Shown: positions 17,560 to 27,090, numbered from the stretch's first letter. The stretch is 64,000 bases of DNA from Phenylobacterium aquaticum (GCA_947378305.1 CANCJJ010000002.1:1-64000); one strand, 5' to 3'. Made by a program: numbers and translations. The notes: generated by a model from the sequence alone, not told the origin.

Positions 17560-18857
17560 ACATAAATGTCGGGTCCGCCTCGCCCGTATCTTCAGCCGCC
17601 GACTCCATTCGCGATCTCGTGCTTCAGCGGATTGAGCCGGCTGTGGCGGTCAGAATGCCTGCCCAGGCCCTGACCGTCCGGATCGAGGAACTGGTCTCCG
17701 CCATCGCCAATGAGCGACGGGTGCTGATGAACAGTGCCGAACAACGCGGCCTGACCAACGATATCGTCAATGACATGATTGGCCTGGGGCCCCTCGAAGC
17801 CCTGCTTCAGGACGACACGGTCAATGACGTCCTCGTCAATGGTCCGAACCGGATCTATGTCGAACGTCGCGGGAAGCTGGAACTGACGCCGCTGAAATTC
17901 CGGCATGACGCCCACGTCATGCACGTGATCCAGCGGATCGCTTCGTCCATGGGGCGACGAATTGATGAGTCCAGCCCCATGCTGGACGCGCGCCTGGCCG
18001 ATGGTAGCCGGGTGAATATCATTATCCCGCCCCTGAGCCTGCGCGGCCCCTGTATCTCCATCCGGAAATTCGCCCGGGACGTCATGGAGTTTTCGCGCTT
18101 TGTCGATGTCGGCACCTTGTCGGCCGACCTGGCCCGGGTGCTGGAGATCGCCGCCCGGTGCCGGTTGAACATCATCATTTCCGGCGGCACGGGGTCGGGC
18201 AAGACCACCCTGCTCAATGCCCTGTCCCGGACGATCGACGTTGGTGAACGCCTGATCACCATAGAAGACGCGGCAGAACTCCAGCTGCAGCAGCCCCACG
18301 TTCTGGCCCTGGAGACCCGCCCCCCCAATATCGAGGGCCAGGGGGAGGTCCTGCCCCGGGATCTGGTGCGAAACGCCCTGCGGATGCGGCCGGACCGGAT
18401 CATTGTTGGCGAGGTTCGCGGCAGCGAGGCCTTCGACATGATGCAGGCCATGAATACGGGCCACAACGGGTCCATGTCGACGGTCCACGCCAATTCGCCC
18501 CGAGATGCCCTGGCCCGGATCGAGAACATGATCCTGATGGCCAACACCAACCTGCCCATGGCCGCTATCCGGGCCCAGATGGCCAGCGCCCTGGACCTGA
18601 TCGTGCAGATTGAGCGCATGCGCGACGGGGTGCGCCGGGTCACCTATGTCCAGGAAATTGCGGGCGCCGAGGGGGACATGATCTCCCTGGGCACGCTGTT
18701 TTCCTACCACTATGCGGGGGAAAATCCAGATGGGTCTCTGAGGGGGGTTTTTGAGCCCCGGGCCACCCGTCCGAGGTTTTACAATCGCCTGGAATATTTC
18801 GGTCTCGGGGACGCCTTCATGAAGGCCCTCGGTGGAAATGTGGAGAAGCGAACATGA
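17556..18857 (+). CDS. cpaF: Flp pilus motor ATPase CpaF (TadA)
   Basis: 433 aa from an ATG overlapping the cpaE stop (ATGA). It is a GspE/VirB11-type secretion ATPase: N-terminal domain with LGPLEALLQDDTVNDVLVNGPNRIYVE, Walker A GGTGSGKTTLL at about 210-220, Asp box LITIEDAAELQL, Walker B region RMRPDRIIVGEVRGSEAFDMMQAMNTGH and the His box MSTVHANSPRDAL. In Tad systems this one ATPase drives both extension and retraction. All catalytic motifs are intact. Confidence 0.96.
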   Translation: MNINVGSASPVSSAADSIRDLVLQRIEPAVAVRMPAQALTVRIEELVSAIANERRVLMNSAEQRGLTNDIVNDMIGLGPLEALLQDDTVNDVLVNGPNRIYVERRGKLELTPLKFRHDAHVMHVIQRIASSMGRRIDESSPMLDARLADGSRVNIIIPPLSLRGPCISIRKFARDVMEFSRFVDVGTLSADLARVLEIAARCRLNIIISGGTGSGKTTLLNALSRTIDVGERLITIEDAAELQLQQPHVLALETRPPNIEGQGEVLPRDLVRNALRMRPDRIIVGEVRGSEAFDMMQAMNTGHNGSMSTVHANSPRDALARIENMILMANTNLPMAAIRAQMASALDLIVQIERMRDGVRRVTYVQEIAGAEGDMISLGTLFSYHYAGENPDGSLRGVFEPRATRPRFYNRLEYFGLGDAFMKALGGNVEKRT

Positions 18858-19798
18858 ATGCGGCTTTTCTGACCTTTGTGAGCTTGCTGGTGGTTGGGCT
18901 GGTCCTGCTGGCCAGTGTCTTCTTTGCCGAGCGACAGTCCAAGCTGGCTGTGAGCCGGCGGCTGAACATGATCGCGCAAGGCGGGGGTCAGGACGCCGTT
19001 TCAAGGCCTCGCCGGCTGGGGCCCCAAGCCGAGTCCTCCCTGGTGCGGTTCTTTGGCCTGGGGCGTGGCGGGGCCTGGTGGATCAAGACCCGAGGCTTTG
19101 TCCTGTTGCTGGTGGCCATTGGCTCTGCCCTGGCCGCAATGATGGTGATGGGCGTGGTCTTCAAAATGCCGCCTTGGGCGTCGGCCTTCGGCGGGGCGGG
19201 GGCCTTCTTTGCCATTCCCTGGCTCATGCTGGTCATCGAACAGGGCCGGGCGGAGAAGCGCTTTTCCGACCGGTTCCCGGACGCCATCGACATGGTCGTG
19301 CGTATGCTGCGGGCCGGTCTTCCGGTGACGGCCGCCCTTCGGACTGTGGGTGCAGAGGCGGAGCCCCCTGTGAGCTTCGTCTTTGCGGGCCTGGCCGATC
19401 ATGTGGACATTGGCATGTCCCTGCCCGAGGCCCTGGCCATTGCTGCCCAGGAAATCCGCCTGCCCGATTTCCGGTTTTTTGCCGTCGCCCTGACCCTTCA
19501 ATTCAGCACGGGGGGCAATCTGACCACGACCCTCGAAATTCTGTCCGAAGTCATCCGCAAGCGCCGGGCCATGGCCCGGAAGGCCAAGGCGGTCACGGCC
19601 GAGGTCAGCATGACGGCCTATATTCTGGCCGCTATCCCCTTCGTTGTTCTGGGCGGCCTGCTGATCTTTGATCGCGCCTATCTCACCCCGCTGATTGTCG
19701 ACCCGCGCGGCAACCTGATTGCCCTGGCGGCGGTGAGCAGCATGCTGATGGGCTTTTTCACCATGAACCGGATGATGGCTTCGGCCACCCGGCTTTAG
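18854..19798 (+). CDS. tadB: Tad pilus inner-membrane platform protein TadB
   Basis: 314 aa, ATG overlapping the cpaF stop. There is an N-terminal membrane segment (FLTFVSLLVVGLVLLASVFF), two more around residues 85-135, the T2SSF domain (RFPDAIDMVVRMLRAGLPVTAALRTVG ... EIRLPDFRFFAVALTLQFSTGGNL), and C-terminal membrane segments. TadB and TadC form the platform on which CpaF acts. Confidence 0.93.
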   Translation: MNAAFLTFVSLLVVGLVLLASVFFAERQSKLAVSRRLNMIAQGGGQDAVSRPRRLGPQAESSLVRFFGLGRGGAWWIKTRGFVLLLVAIGSALAAMMVMGVVFKMPPWASAFGGAGAFFAIPWLMLVIEQGRAEKRFSDRFPDAIDMVVRMLRAGLPVTAALRTVGAEAEPPVSFVFAGLADHVDIGMSLPEALAIAAQEIRLPDFRFFAVALTLQFSTGGNLTTTLEILSEVIRKRRAMARKAKAVTAEVSMTAYILAAIPFVVLGGLLIFDRAYLTPLIVDPRGNLIALAAVSSMLMGFFTMNRMMASATRL

Positions 19799-19809
19799 GG
19801 AGGGATGCC

Positions 19810-20736
19810 ATGTCCCCGCTGTTCATTCTGCCGCCCCTCCTGTCCCTGGTCCTGATTTTTGGCGGGTCGGCCCTGGTCTTGCGCACCGTGCTCGATCGCC
19901 GGGATACGGTCGCCCGGCGCGTCGCCCTGGTGTCGTCTCAGGCACCCGCAAAACAAGGGGTGACGGACCGCCCGCCGCCCATTGACCCCTATTTCTTCCG
20001 GGTCACCCATGCCAGCCTTCAGGGACCTGAACTGGCAGAAGTTCTGCGGCTCGCGCGTCGTGTGGGCATTCCGCCGCAAAACGCTGCCACCGCCTTTATG
20101 ACATTTCGGGTCCTGCTGGCCCTGTTTCTGGCCGGGGCCGCCTATTATGCCCTGAACGTCCTTTGGCGGGCGGAAAAGGTCCCGCTGGCTGCCATACTGC
20201 TTCTGCCCGTGATTGGGGCGGCCCTGGGCTGGTTCCTGCCGGTCTGGTTTGTGCGGGGGCGAGGCAAGTCGCGGGCCAAGGAAATCGTTTCCGGACTGCC
20301 CGAGGCCCTTGAGCTGCTCGTGATTTGCGTGGAGGCGGGTCTGTCCCTGGAAGACGGCTTGACCCGCATTACCCAGGAACTTCGAACCACCCTTGCGCCC
20401 CTGGCCGAAGAATTCGAGATCATGACCGCCGATCTCAATGTGCTGGCGGATCGGGACAAGGCCTTCCAGAATCTGGCGGACCGGGTGGGTGCGCCTGAGG
20501 TCCGGTCTGTGGTCACCTCCCTGTCCCAGACCCTGAGATACGGCACACCCCTGGCGGGGGCCCTGCGGGTTGCGGCCAACGGCCTTCGCAATGATACGCT
20601 CATGAGCCTTGAGGAGCGCGCCAACCGGCTGCCCTCCATGCTCACCGTGCCCATGATGCTGTTTATCATGCCGACCATATTCATGGTCGTTGCCGGGCCC
20701 GCTGCCCTGCGCCTGATCGACATGTTTGCGCAATAA
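19810..20736 (+). CDS. tadC: Tad pilus inner-membrane platform protein TadC
   Basis: 308 aa, 12 bases after tadB with GGAGGGATGCC before the ATG. The architecture is the same as TadB: N-terminal membrane segment, two middle segments (LLALFLAGAAYYAL, AILLLPVIGAALGWFLPVWF), the T2SSF domain (GLPEALELLVICVEAGLSLEDGLTRITQEL, TSLSQTLRYGTPLAGALRVAA) and a C-terminal membrane helix. Last gene of the cpa-tad operon. Confidence 0.93.
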   Translation: MSPLFILPPLLSLVLIFGGSALVLRTVLDRRDTVARRVALVSSQAPAKQGVTDRPPPIDPYFFRVTHASLQGPELAEVLRLARRVGIPPQNAATAFMTFRVLLALFLAGAAYYALNVLWRAEKVPLAAILLLPVIGAALGWFLPVWFVRGRGKSRAKEIVSGLPEALELLVICVEAGLSLEDGLTRITQELRTTLAPLAEEFEIMTADLNVLADRDKAFQNLADRVGAPEVRSVVTSLSQTLRYGTPLAGALRVAANGLRNDTLMSLEERANRLPSMLTVPMMLFIMPTIFMVVAGPAALRLIDMFAQ

Positions 20737-20785
20737 GATCTGGCCATGGCGGGTGACCCGATCTTCCTTGAAGGAGACTTGGCCC

Positions 20786-23425
20786 ATGGCCGGGCCAGGT
20801 GACACTTCCGGTCGGGCCGCACCCTCTGGACGGTTTGAAGCGGGCCTGGAGGGCCTAAGGTCCGCCGTGTCCCGGGCACGGATATTCCTGTCCCGATACC
20901 TGGGGCCGGTGCTGGTTCCGGTGGTGGATTTGACGGTCGGGGGGGGCGAGCGTGCCCGGCCACGCCGGATGCTGGCACAGTTGATCCTGGCCAATAGCGG
21001 CAATAGCCAAATGCCCACGGGTGACGCGCGGCACCACGGTGGTGGCGAGACCGGAGCCGACCTTCAGGGGGCGACCCTGGCCGATGCGGTTCGTCGCCAG
21101 ACCGCACGTCTGAGCCGCGCCAATGACCGTCTCGAACGCGAAATCCGCAAGCGTCAGGACGATGAGGCCGTTAGCCTGGCCCGGCAGGAACTCCAGACCG
21201 CCCTCCTGTCCTGTGCCGACGACCTGGCCCTGGCCACGGACCTGCAGGCAGCCCTTGAGGGGGCTGTGGATCGCATGGGCGCGGCTCTGGGCGCAGGACA
21301 GCTGCTGGTCTGGGGCCTGGATCGCGATCCCGATGATCCCTATGTCCCGAAACCCTGGCACGCCTGGTGTCCTGAGGATCGCAAATCCCTGGCGACGGAC
21401 CCGGACTTTCAGACCTGGACCTATGCCGACCTTGTGCTCAAGGCGGCGGCCTCAGACCTGGTGGCGCAACCCGTCTCGATCGACATTTCGAACCTGCCGG
21501 AGTCGGTGCGCGGGGGGCTCGACCTGGCCGGGGTACGCGGGGTCTCCGAATTTCCCATCTTCGCCCAGGCCGAAATCTGGGGAGCCCTCTGGTTTCTGAG
21601 AGACGATGAGGCCCTGCCCGCCGGGTCCGTCGAGGCCCTTCAGTTGTTGGCCCGGATCGTGGGGCCAACCGTGGCGCGTCTACGGCAGGTCAAGGCCCTG
21701 AGCGGCCTTGAGCGAACCCTCAACCAGGTCCCTGTGATTATCTACCGACTGAATGCGGAGAAGAACTTCTCCCTTGTCTACATAACGGGCGGCGTCTCCC
21801 GGTTTGGATACGATCCCAAATATTATGTGAAAACCTCTGACTACCTCTTGAAAAACATACACAAAAAAGACGTCAAGTCTGTGCTCCAGGGGTTTTCAGA
21901 GCTCAAGTCGGGGCACATCAAGGACCTGGTGACGGAGTTTCGCATGAAGATGCGCAATGGCCGCTATGCCTGGGTGGAGAACCGGTCCGTTGCGGTGCGC
22001 GATGAAGCCGGCCAGACCCGCGAGATCGAAGGCGTGATTATCGACATCAATGCCCGCCGTATTACAGACACGGAAATCCTGCGGAATGCCCGGACGGACT
22101 CCCTGACCGGTCTGGCCAATCGTGCCAACTTCATCGAGCGGCTGCATCAGGCAAATGCCCTGGCAGATCGCAATGACAGCCGGTTTGTTGTTCTGTTCAT
22201 CGATCTTGATCACTTCAAGGAGGTCAATGATTCCCGGGGCCATCCCCTGGGCGACCTCTTGCTCAAGGCGGTGGCCGACCGGCTTCAGAAGCGCATGCGG
22301 GAGGGGGACCTGGTCGCGCGTCTGGGGGGGGATGAATTTGCAATCCTGCAGCCCGATGTCGACGACCTGTCCGATGCCGGAGCCCTGGCGGCCGACATCA
22401 TCGCCCTGCTTGGCGTTCCCTATGCCATTAACGGGGATCGGCTGCACATCACCGCCAGTATTGGCCTGGCCCCCCTCACGAAAGATATCGTCAATCCTGA
22501 GGACTTGCTGAGTCAGGCAGACCAGGCCCTCTATCGAGCCAAGGCCGAGGGCCGCAACCGGTTCTGTTTCTTCTCCCCGGTTCTGGATGAAGAGGTCCGG
22601 ACCCGAATTGCCCTGACCCAGGACCTGAGGCAGGCCATGGATCGCCATGAGCTGAGCCTGGTCTATCTTCCCCAGGTCGAGGTTCAGTCGGGTCGAATTG
22701 TTGGCCTGGAAGGGTCCATACGCTGGGCCCATCCGGTACGGGGGCCGCTGGATGCCGAGGTCTTCCTGTCCCTGATCGACAGTGCCGGTATTGTCGATCC
22801 GCTGTCGCGTTGGGCCTTGGACGCGGTTTGTCAGCAGATCCTGGCCTGGCGGAAGGCAGGTCTTGACGTTCCGCCATTGTCGATTTCACTTCCCCTCCAC
22901 CAGCTCTTCGATCTTGAGGGCTTTATGGATGCGTTGAGGACCATTCTTGCTGCAAATGAGATTGGACCAAATTCAATACTGATCGAGCTGTCTGACATCG
23001 GATTCTCAAAACTGATCCGAACCCGGAGCAGTCTTCCAGACCATCTGGCGCGCCTGGGGATTGGCCTCATACTTGACGACTTCGGAGTCGATATTTCGAC
23101 TCTGAGATACCTGCGTTCTGCCCGTATCCGCCGGATCAATATCGCCCGGGACCTGCTGACCGATGCCATGGGCGAAACCGACCAGACACCTGTGCTGCGG
23201 GCTATTTTCAAGGCGGCCCAGGCGCTGGACATTGAGGTCACCGGCAAGGGCATTGAAAGCGCTAAGCAAAAATCCCTCCTGCAATCCATCAGCACGTCCA
23301 TGGCCGTCCAAGGGGCCTATTTCAGCAAGCCGCTGTGTGCGGAGGTCGCCGCCGGACTCATCCAGGCGGGACACATCGGCACCCCCCGCAAGGCCCGCCC
23401 AAGGCCCCTCCCTCCGCCGGCCTAG
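20786..23425 (+). CDS. PAS-GGDEF-EAL protein with degenerate EAL domain
   Basis: 879 aa from the ATG at 20786, which has AAGGAGA eight bases upstream. A variable N-terminus with a helical segment (about 95-135) is followed by a GAF-like region (150-300), a PAS domain (310-425), GGDEF (430-600) and EAL (about 610-865). GGDEF is intact (GGDEF at 514-518) with an I-site REGD at 505-508, five residues before it. The EAL domain keeps EGS in place of EAL at 642-644 and DDFG, but the usual Asn is Ser, the T/S-E motif is LSD, the catalytic Lys is Arg (RINIARD) and the AEG-x-E motif reads TGKGIE. I infer an active, feedback-inhibited diguanylate cyclase with a non-catalytic EAL. It follows tadC by 49 bases. 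Confidence 0.93.
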   Translation: MAGPGDTSGRAAPSGRFEAGLEGLRSAVSRARIFLSRYLGPVLVPVVDLTVGGGERARPRRMLAQLILANSGNSQMPTGDARHHGGGETGADLQGATLADAVRRQTARLSRANDRLEREIRKRQDDEAVSLARQELQTALLSCADDLALATDLQAALEGAVDRMGAALGAGQLLVWGLDRDPDDPYVPKPWHAWCPEDRKSLATDPDFQTWTYADLVLKAAASDLVAQPVSIDISNLPESVRGGLDLAGVRGVSEFPIFAQAEIWGALWFLRDDEALPAGSVEALQLLARIVGPTVARLRQVKALSGLERTLNQVPVIIYRLNAEKNFSLVYITGGVSRFGYDPKYYVKTSDYLLKNIHKKDVKSVLQGFSELKSGHIKDLVTEFRMKMRNGRYAWVENRSVAVRDEAGQTREIEGVIIDINARRITDTEILRNARTDSLTGLANRANFIERLHQANALADRNDSRFVVLFIDLDHFKEVNDSRGHPLGDLLLKAVADRLQKRMREGDLVARLGGDEFAILQPDVDDLSDAGALAADIIALLGVPYAINGDRLHITASIGLAPLTKDIVNPEDLLSQADQALYRAKAEGRNRFCFFSPVLDEEVRTRIALTQDLRQAMDRHELSLVYLPQVEVQSGRIVGLEGSIRWAHPVRGPLDAEVFLSLIDSAGIVDPLSRWALDAVCQQILAWRKAGLDVPPLSISLPLHQLFDLEGFMDALRTILAANEIGPNSILIELSDIGFSKLIRTRSSLPDHLARLGIGLILDDFGVDISTLRYLRSARIRRINIARDLLTDAMGETDQTPVLRAIFKAAQALDIEVTGKGIESAKQKSLLQSISTSMAVQGAYFSKPLCAEVAAGLIQAGHIGTPRKARPRPLPPPA

Positions 23426-25608
23426 AGGGTGACCCCCGGCGTCGTGATGGGGCTCATGGTGTGTACCGGAAAGGCAAACCGATTTTCCCGGAAGAGTTTC
23501 ACACAGGCCTCGACCACGGCCGTGTCATAGAGATTGCCCTTCCCAGCCTCGACCTCGGCCAGGGCCTTGTCCAGTCCGATGGCGGGACGATAGGGGCGGT
23601 GGGAGGTCATGGACTCGACCACGTCGGCCACGGCCAGGATCTTGGCGTCCAGGACGATGTCCGGACCCAGCCTCTTGTCGGGATAGCCCGATCCATCCAG
23701 GCGCTCGTGATGCTGCAGGACCGCCTTGGCAATGGGCCAGGGAAAGTCGAGATCCTTGAGCAGGTTATACCCCGCCATGGGATGGGTCCGGATGAGTTCC
23801 AGTTCCAGGGCCGAAAGGGCCCCGGGGCGGGTCAGGATCTCGGCGGGGACGGTAATCTTGCCGATGTCGTGGATCTGGCCCGCCAGGAATATGCCCTGGA
23901 CCTGTTCCTCCGGCAGTTTCAATTCTGTGGCTATGGCGGCAGACAGGGCTCCGACACGGGACTGGTGCCCGGCGGTGTAGGGGTCGCGCATTTCCATGGT
24001 GCCGGAGAGGGTTGTGATCGTGCTGATCATCCCGTTCCGCCAGCGCGCCACGGCGGCCTCCCGATCCTCGGCCACACGGATGGCGCGGATGCCCTTGACC
24101 AGATTGTCAGCCATGATCTTCAGGATCGACAGTTCATCCTCATCGAAGGAATCCTTCTGACGGGAGAACATCATCAGGACGGCATAGACTCCGTTATGGC
24201 TGTCGAGGGGCATGGCGGCCCCGGCTGCAAAGCCATTCTCCTCGGCGATCCGCCGGTGAATGGCCGAGGTTCGCGCTTCCTCCTGAAAGTCCCGGACGAC
24301 CTGAATTGTTCCGCTGGTCGAGGCCGCCGACATGATCCCGAGGCGGGGCTCTCCAGAGTTCCAGTTTTCAATAATGGTCGTTATGTCCTGCCCGCGATCT
24401 CCCACGGCCCCAAAGGCATCAAGACGGCCCGCGGTGCCCGGCTTTGGAATCCCGATCCAGGCCAGACCATAGCCGCCAACCTCGACCAGACAGCGGCAAA
24501 TCTCCCGCATGATGGCGGTCTCAGTCAGGTTACTGACCAGGGCTTCACTTTGCCTGATCAAGGCCAGCAGGACCCGGTTCAGGCGCCTCAGGGAAAGCTC
24601 AGACCGTTTTTGCAGGGTGATGTCCTGGACAAAGGCAACCCGGCCCAGACTGGTCCCGTCGAGCTTGAAGACGGGGGCCGTGTAACGGTCCAGAATGCGA
24701 CCGTCCGTGAGGGGGATTTCGTCATAGCTTGGCCCTGTGGCATGGCCGAAGATCTCGTTGGTCTTCATGAGATAGTCGGTCGGATTTGAGACCCGTTGGG
24801 AGATGACAGGAAACAGTTCTGACAGGGTTCGGTCGCGGACAGAACTTTCCGCAATGCCCCAGACCTCCAGAAACCCATTGTTGAAGGCGACGGTCCGGCC
24901 CGTGCCATCGACCAGCATGATCCCGTTCGGCAAAACAGATTCAATCGCCGAGACAATGGCGGCATGGATCGACCGCTCAACCTCTGTGGCCCTGATGTCG
25001 GCCAGGGCCTGGAGTCGGGTCACCTGTGCGGCAAGGTTGTCGGCCAGTTTCAAAAGAACCGCTGCCTCGGCGGCATCAAAGGCATCGGCCGCTGCCGAGT
25101 AAAAGCTCACAGCCGATGTCACCCCCTTGCCAAGGGTCAGGGGAATGGAAATCGACGCCTTGAGCCCGGCCTTGCCCGCGCCGGACTCGGGGGGTATGGG
25201 CGCGCCGCCATCGCGATGAATCTGGACCTTGCCGGTGGTGATGGCTCTTAGCGTAGGGTCTGCACTGGCCTCGGTCTCAGGGTCTGAAAGGATCGCCCGG
25301 TCGACATAAGCCTTTGGACCTCCGGCCATGGAGACCAGCCTCAAAGCCGTTTCGGGGAGGGCCTGAACCTCACCAATCCAGGCCAGTTTGTAGCCGCCAG
25401 CCTTGGCCGCCGTGGTGCAAAACTCATTAAAGAGGCTGGGAATATCCGGAGCACTCAGCAGGACATCGGCCCCGGAGGCCGCGAGTCTGAGTAACCGGAG
25501 CTCAATGGAGACGGACTCAGGGATGGCGCTCACGCCCTGAGGAATCGGGGACGTGCTCATGCGGGGGTGTCTGCCATTTCGGTCGTCCATGGAGGTGAGG
25601 ACAACCAT
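23422..25608 (-). CDS. GAF-PAS-GAF-HD-GYP cyclic-di-GMP phosphodiesterase
   Basis: 728 aa at most; no ribosome site is visible, and ATGs at 25590 and 25560 are alternative starts. Order: GAF-like (about 35-200), PAS (215-335), second GAF (345-510), HD-GYP (535-705). The HD pair is in QIHDIGK (578-584) and the GYP-type signature HHERLDGSGYP is at 633-643, both complete, so hydrolysis of cyclic-di-GMP is expected. There is no signal peptide or membrane segment, so the sensing is cytoplasmic. It is convergent with the GGDEF-EAL gene: the two stop codons share the palindrome CTAG. Synthesis and breakdown enzymes are thus paired beside the Tad cluster. Confidence 0.93.
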   Translation of the reverse strand: MVVLTSMDDRNGRHPRMSTSPIPQGVSAIPESVSIELRLLRLAASGADVLLSAPDIPSLFNEFCTTAAKAGGYKLAWIGEVQALPETALRLVSMAGGPKAYVDRAILSDPETEASADPTLRAITTGKVQIHRDGGAPIPPESGAGKAGLKASISIPLTLGKGVTSAVSFYSAAADAFDAAEAAVLLKLADNLAAQVTRLQALADIRATEVERSIHAAIVSAIESVLPNGIMLVDGTGRTVAFNNGFLEVWGIAESSVRDRTLSELFPVISQRVSNPTDYLMKTNEIFGHATGPSYDEIPLTDGRILDRYTAPVFKLDGTSLGRVAFVQDITLQKRSELSLRRLNRVLLALIRQSEALVSNLTETAIMREICRCLVEVGGYGLAWIGIPKPGTAGRLDAFGAVGDRGQDITTIIENWNSGEPRLGIMSAASTSGTIQVVRDFQEEARTSAIHRRIAEENGFAAGAAMPLDSHNGVYAVLMMFSRQKDSFDEDELSILKIMADNLVKGIRAIRVAEDREAAVARWRNGMISTITTLSGTMEMRDPYTAGHQSRVGALSAAIATELKLPEEQVQGIFLAGQIHDIGKITVPAEILTRPGALSALELELIRTHPMAGYNLLKDLDFPWPIAKAVLQHHERLDGSGYPDKRLGPDIVLDAKILAVADVVESMTSHRPYRPAIGLDKALAEVEAGKGNLYDTAVVEACVKLFRENRFAFPVHTMSPITTPGVTL

Positions 25609-25693
25609 GGGCCGAATGGCAAGGTGCCCGTCCGCCCCAGGTTGACCAGGGCTCTGACCGTGGCAGACCCCGGGTCCGGGGCCTTGATGTCCG

Positions 25694-25726
25694 TCAAACC
25701 GGAGGCCGAAAGAGCTCCGCCTCCGG
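25694..25726 (-). terminator. Hairpin after the MAPEG gene
   Basis: CCGGAGGC and GCCTCCGG enclose 12 bases; TTTG follows on the minus strand. It begins nine bases past the MAPEG stop. Confidence 0.45.
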
Positions 25727-25734
25727 CCTTGGGA

Positions 25735-26130
25735 TCAGGCCAGGTGGAACAGGGCCAGCAGGATCATGACAATCCCCGTCAGGCCTACGGCCCAGACCAG
25801 GGGGCGGATCATGGGAACCCCCAGGACATAGAGCCCGGCATGAACCAGCCGGGAGGCGAAGAAGAGCTGACTGCCCAGGACGGTCATGGGGGTGGATATC
25901 CCCGAGGCTGCGGCAATCAGGATGAGGGGGGCAAAGACCGTCAGGCCTTCCCGGTGATTGTCGACCACGCGGAGCATACGCGCATGAAAGCCGGTGGCGG
26001 GGTCCACCTCGTCCCGCGACCCGGCCAGGGGGGCCAGGCCCTTGGCCCGGACGCCGACGCTCGCCTGCACGACGATCAGGATCAAGAGCAGGGCAACAGA
26101 CAGGGCCAGCATGGTGAGTTCGGTCGTCAT
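25735..26130 (-). CDS. MAPEG family membrane protein
   Basis: 131 aa with four hydrophobic segments. The family signature is visible: KGLAPLAGSRDEVDPATGFHARMLRVVDNHREGLTVFAPLILIA, with the conserved R-x3-N-x3-E and the later F-x-A-SRLVHAGLYVLGVP. MAPEG proteins are small membrane enzymes, some with glutathione-dependent transferase or peroxidase activity; which one this is cannot be told. Stand-alone gene. Confidence 0.9.
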   Translation of the reverse strand: MTTELTMLALSVALLLILIVVQASVGVRAKGLAPLAGSRDEVDPATGFHARMLRVVDNHREGLTVFAPLILIAAASGISTPMTVLGSQLFFASRLVHAGLYVLGVPMIRPLVWAVGLTGIVMILLALFHLA

Positions 26131-26278
26131 GGCATCCTCCCGGGAAGCTTGTGATTATGAAGGCGAAGCTTGAGTCGGAAGGCGAGCGGCGTCAAGACCA
26201 TGCGGCTTGGGTCGCGAATTGCATAAATTTCGCCAGCAATTAAGAGTGGGTCCGAGCAAGACCGGAGGAGCCGTTCAG

Positions 26279-27073
26279 ATGACCAATCTCGTCACCGTTT
26301 CCGATGTCGGACACGTCCGCACCATCACCCTTAACCGTGCGGACAAGAAAAACGCCCTGAGCAATGAGCTGTCCTGGGCGATTATCGGGGCCGTGGAGGC
26401 CGCAGCCCTGGACGACAATGTCTGGGTTGTCGCCCTGACCGGCAGCGGAGATTCCTTCTGTGCCGGACTGGACCTGTCCGGCCAGAGTGGCTTTTCCCCC
26501 CTGTCGAGACAATCTGCCCAGCTGGATGATGTTTCCTGGGTCGGCAACTTCCTGCTCGCGGTCCGCAAGCGGTGTGACAAGCCTGTGGTGGGCGGGATCA
26601 ATGGTGTGGCGGTCGGTGCCGGTCTCGGCCTGGCCATGGCCACCGATGTGCGGATTATCGCCAATTCGGCGCGGTTGATGGCGGGCTATACCCGGATTGG
26701 TGGCTCACCCGATGCCGGTCTGACCATCACCCTGCCCCAGGCCATGGGCTATGAGCGCGCCATGCGGTTCATGATGGAAAACCGAACCCTGACCGGCCCG
26801 GAGGCCGTCGAGTGGGGCATGGTTGGCGAAGCCGTCGAGGACGCCAAGTTTGCCGATCGCCTGGCGGAATACTGCCAGTCCCTGTGCGAATGGTCCCCCA
26901 TCACCCTGCGGCTCCTGAAGCGCGGCATGGTCAAGTCCTATGAGACCACCGACCTGGAAACCCAGCTCCGCTACGAGGTCTCAAACATCCGCATGGCCTT
27001 TGCCAGCGACGATGCCAAGGAGGCGCGCAAGGCCTTCTTCGAAAAGCGCAAACCGGTCTTTACGGGCCGATAG
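26279..27073 (+). CDS. Crotonase-family protein (enoyl-CoA isomerase-like)
   Basis: 264 aa from the ATG at 26279, with CGGAGGAG upstream; the longer frame to 26207 is not coding. The crotonase fold is clear: oxyanion-hole segments GDSFCAGLDL (58-67) and NGVAVGAGLGLAMATDVRI (108-126). At the active site it has GGSPDAGLTITLP with D145, like PaaG-type isomerases. The two glutamates of classical enoyl-CoA hydratases appear absent (Tyr and Arg at aligned positions by eye). I therefore expect isomerase or another crotonase chemistry, acting on acyl-CoA in the cytoplasm. No beta-oxidation genes adjoin it. Confidence 0.87.
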   Translation: MTNLVTVSDVGHVRTITLNRADKKNALSNELSWAIIGAVEAAALDDNVWVVALTGSGDSFCAGLDLSGQSGFSPLSRQSAQLDDVSWVGNFLLAVRKRCDKPVVGGINGVAVGAGLGLAMATDVRIIANSARLMAGYTRIGGSPDAGLTITLPQAMGYERAMRFMMENRTLTGPEAVEWGMVGEAVEDAKFADRLAEYCQSLCEWSPITLRLLKRGMVKSYETTDLETQLRYEVSNIRMAFASDDAKEARKAFFEKRKPVFTGR

Positions 27074-27090
27074 GGCCCTCATTCTGAAGG

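Noticed and set aside
17592..19004. 470-codon open frame antisense to cpaF
   Set aside because: No recognisable motif, and the opposite strand carries all CpaF motifs.
19795..21018. 407-codon open frame antisense to tadC
   Set aside because: Shadow of tadC; low-complexity Gln/Gly/His/Arg composition.
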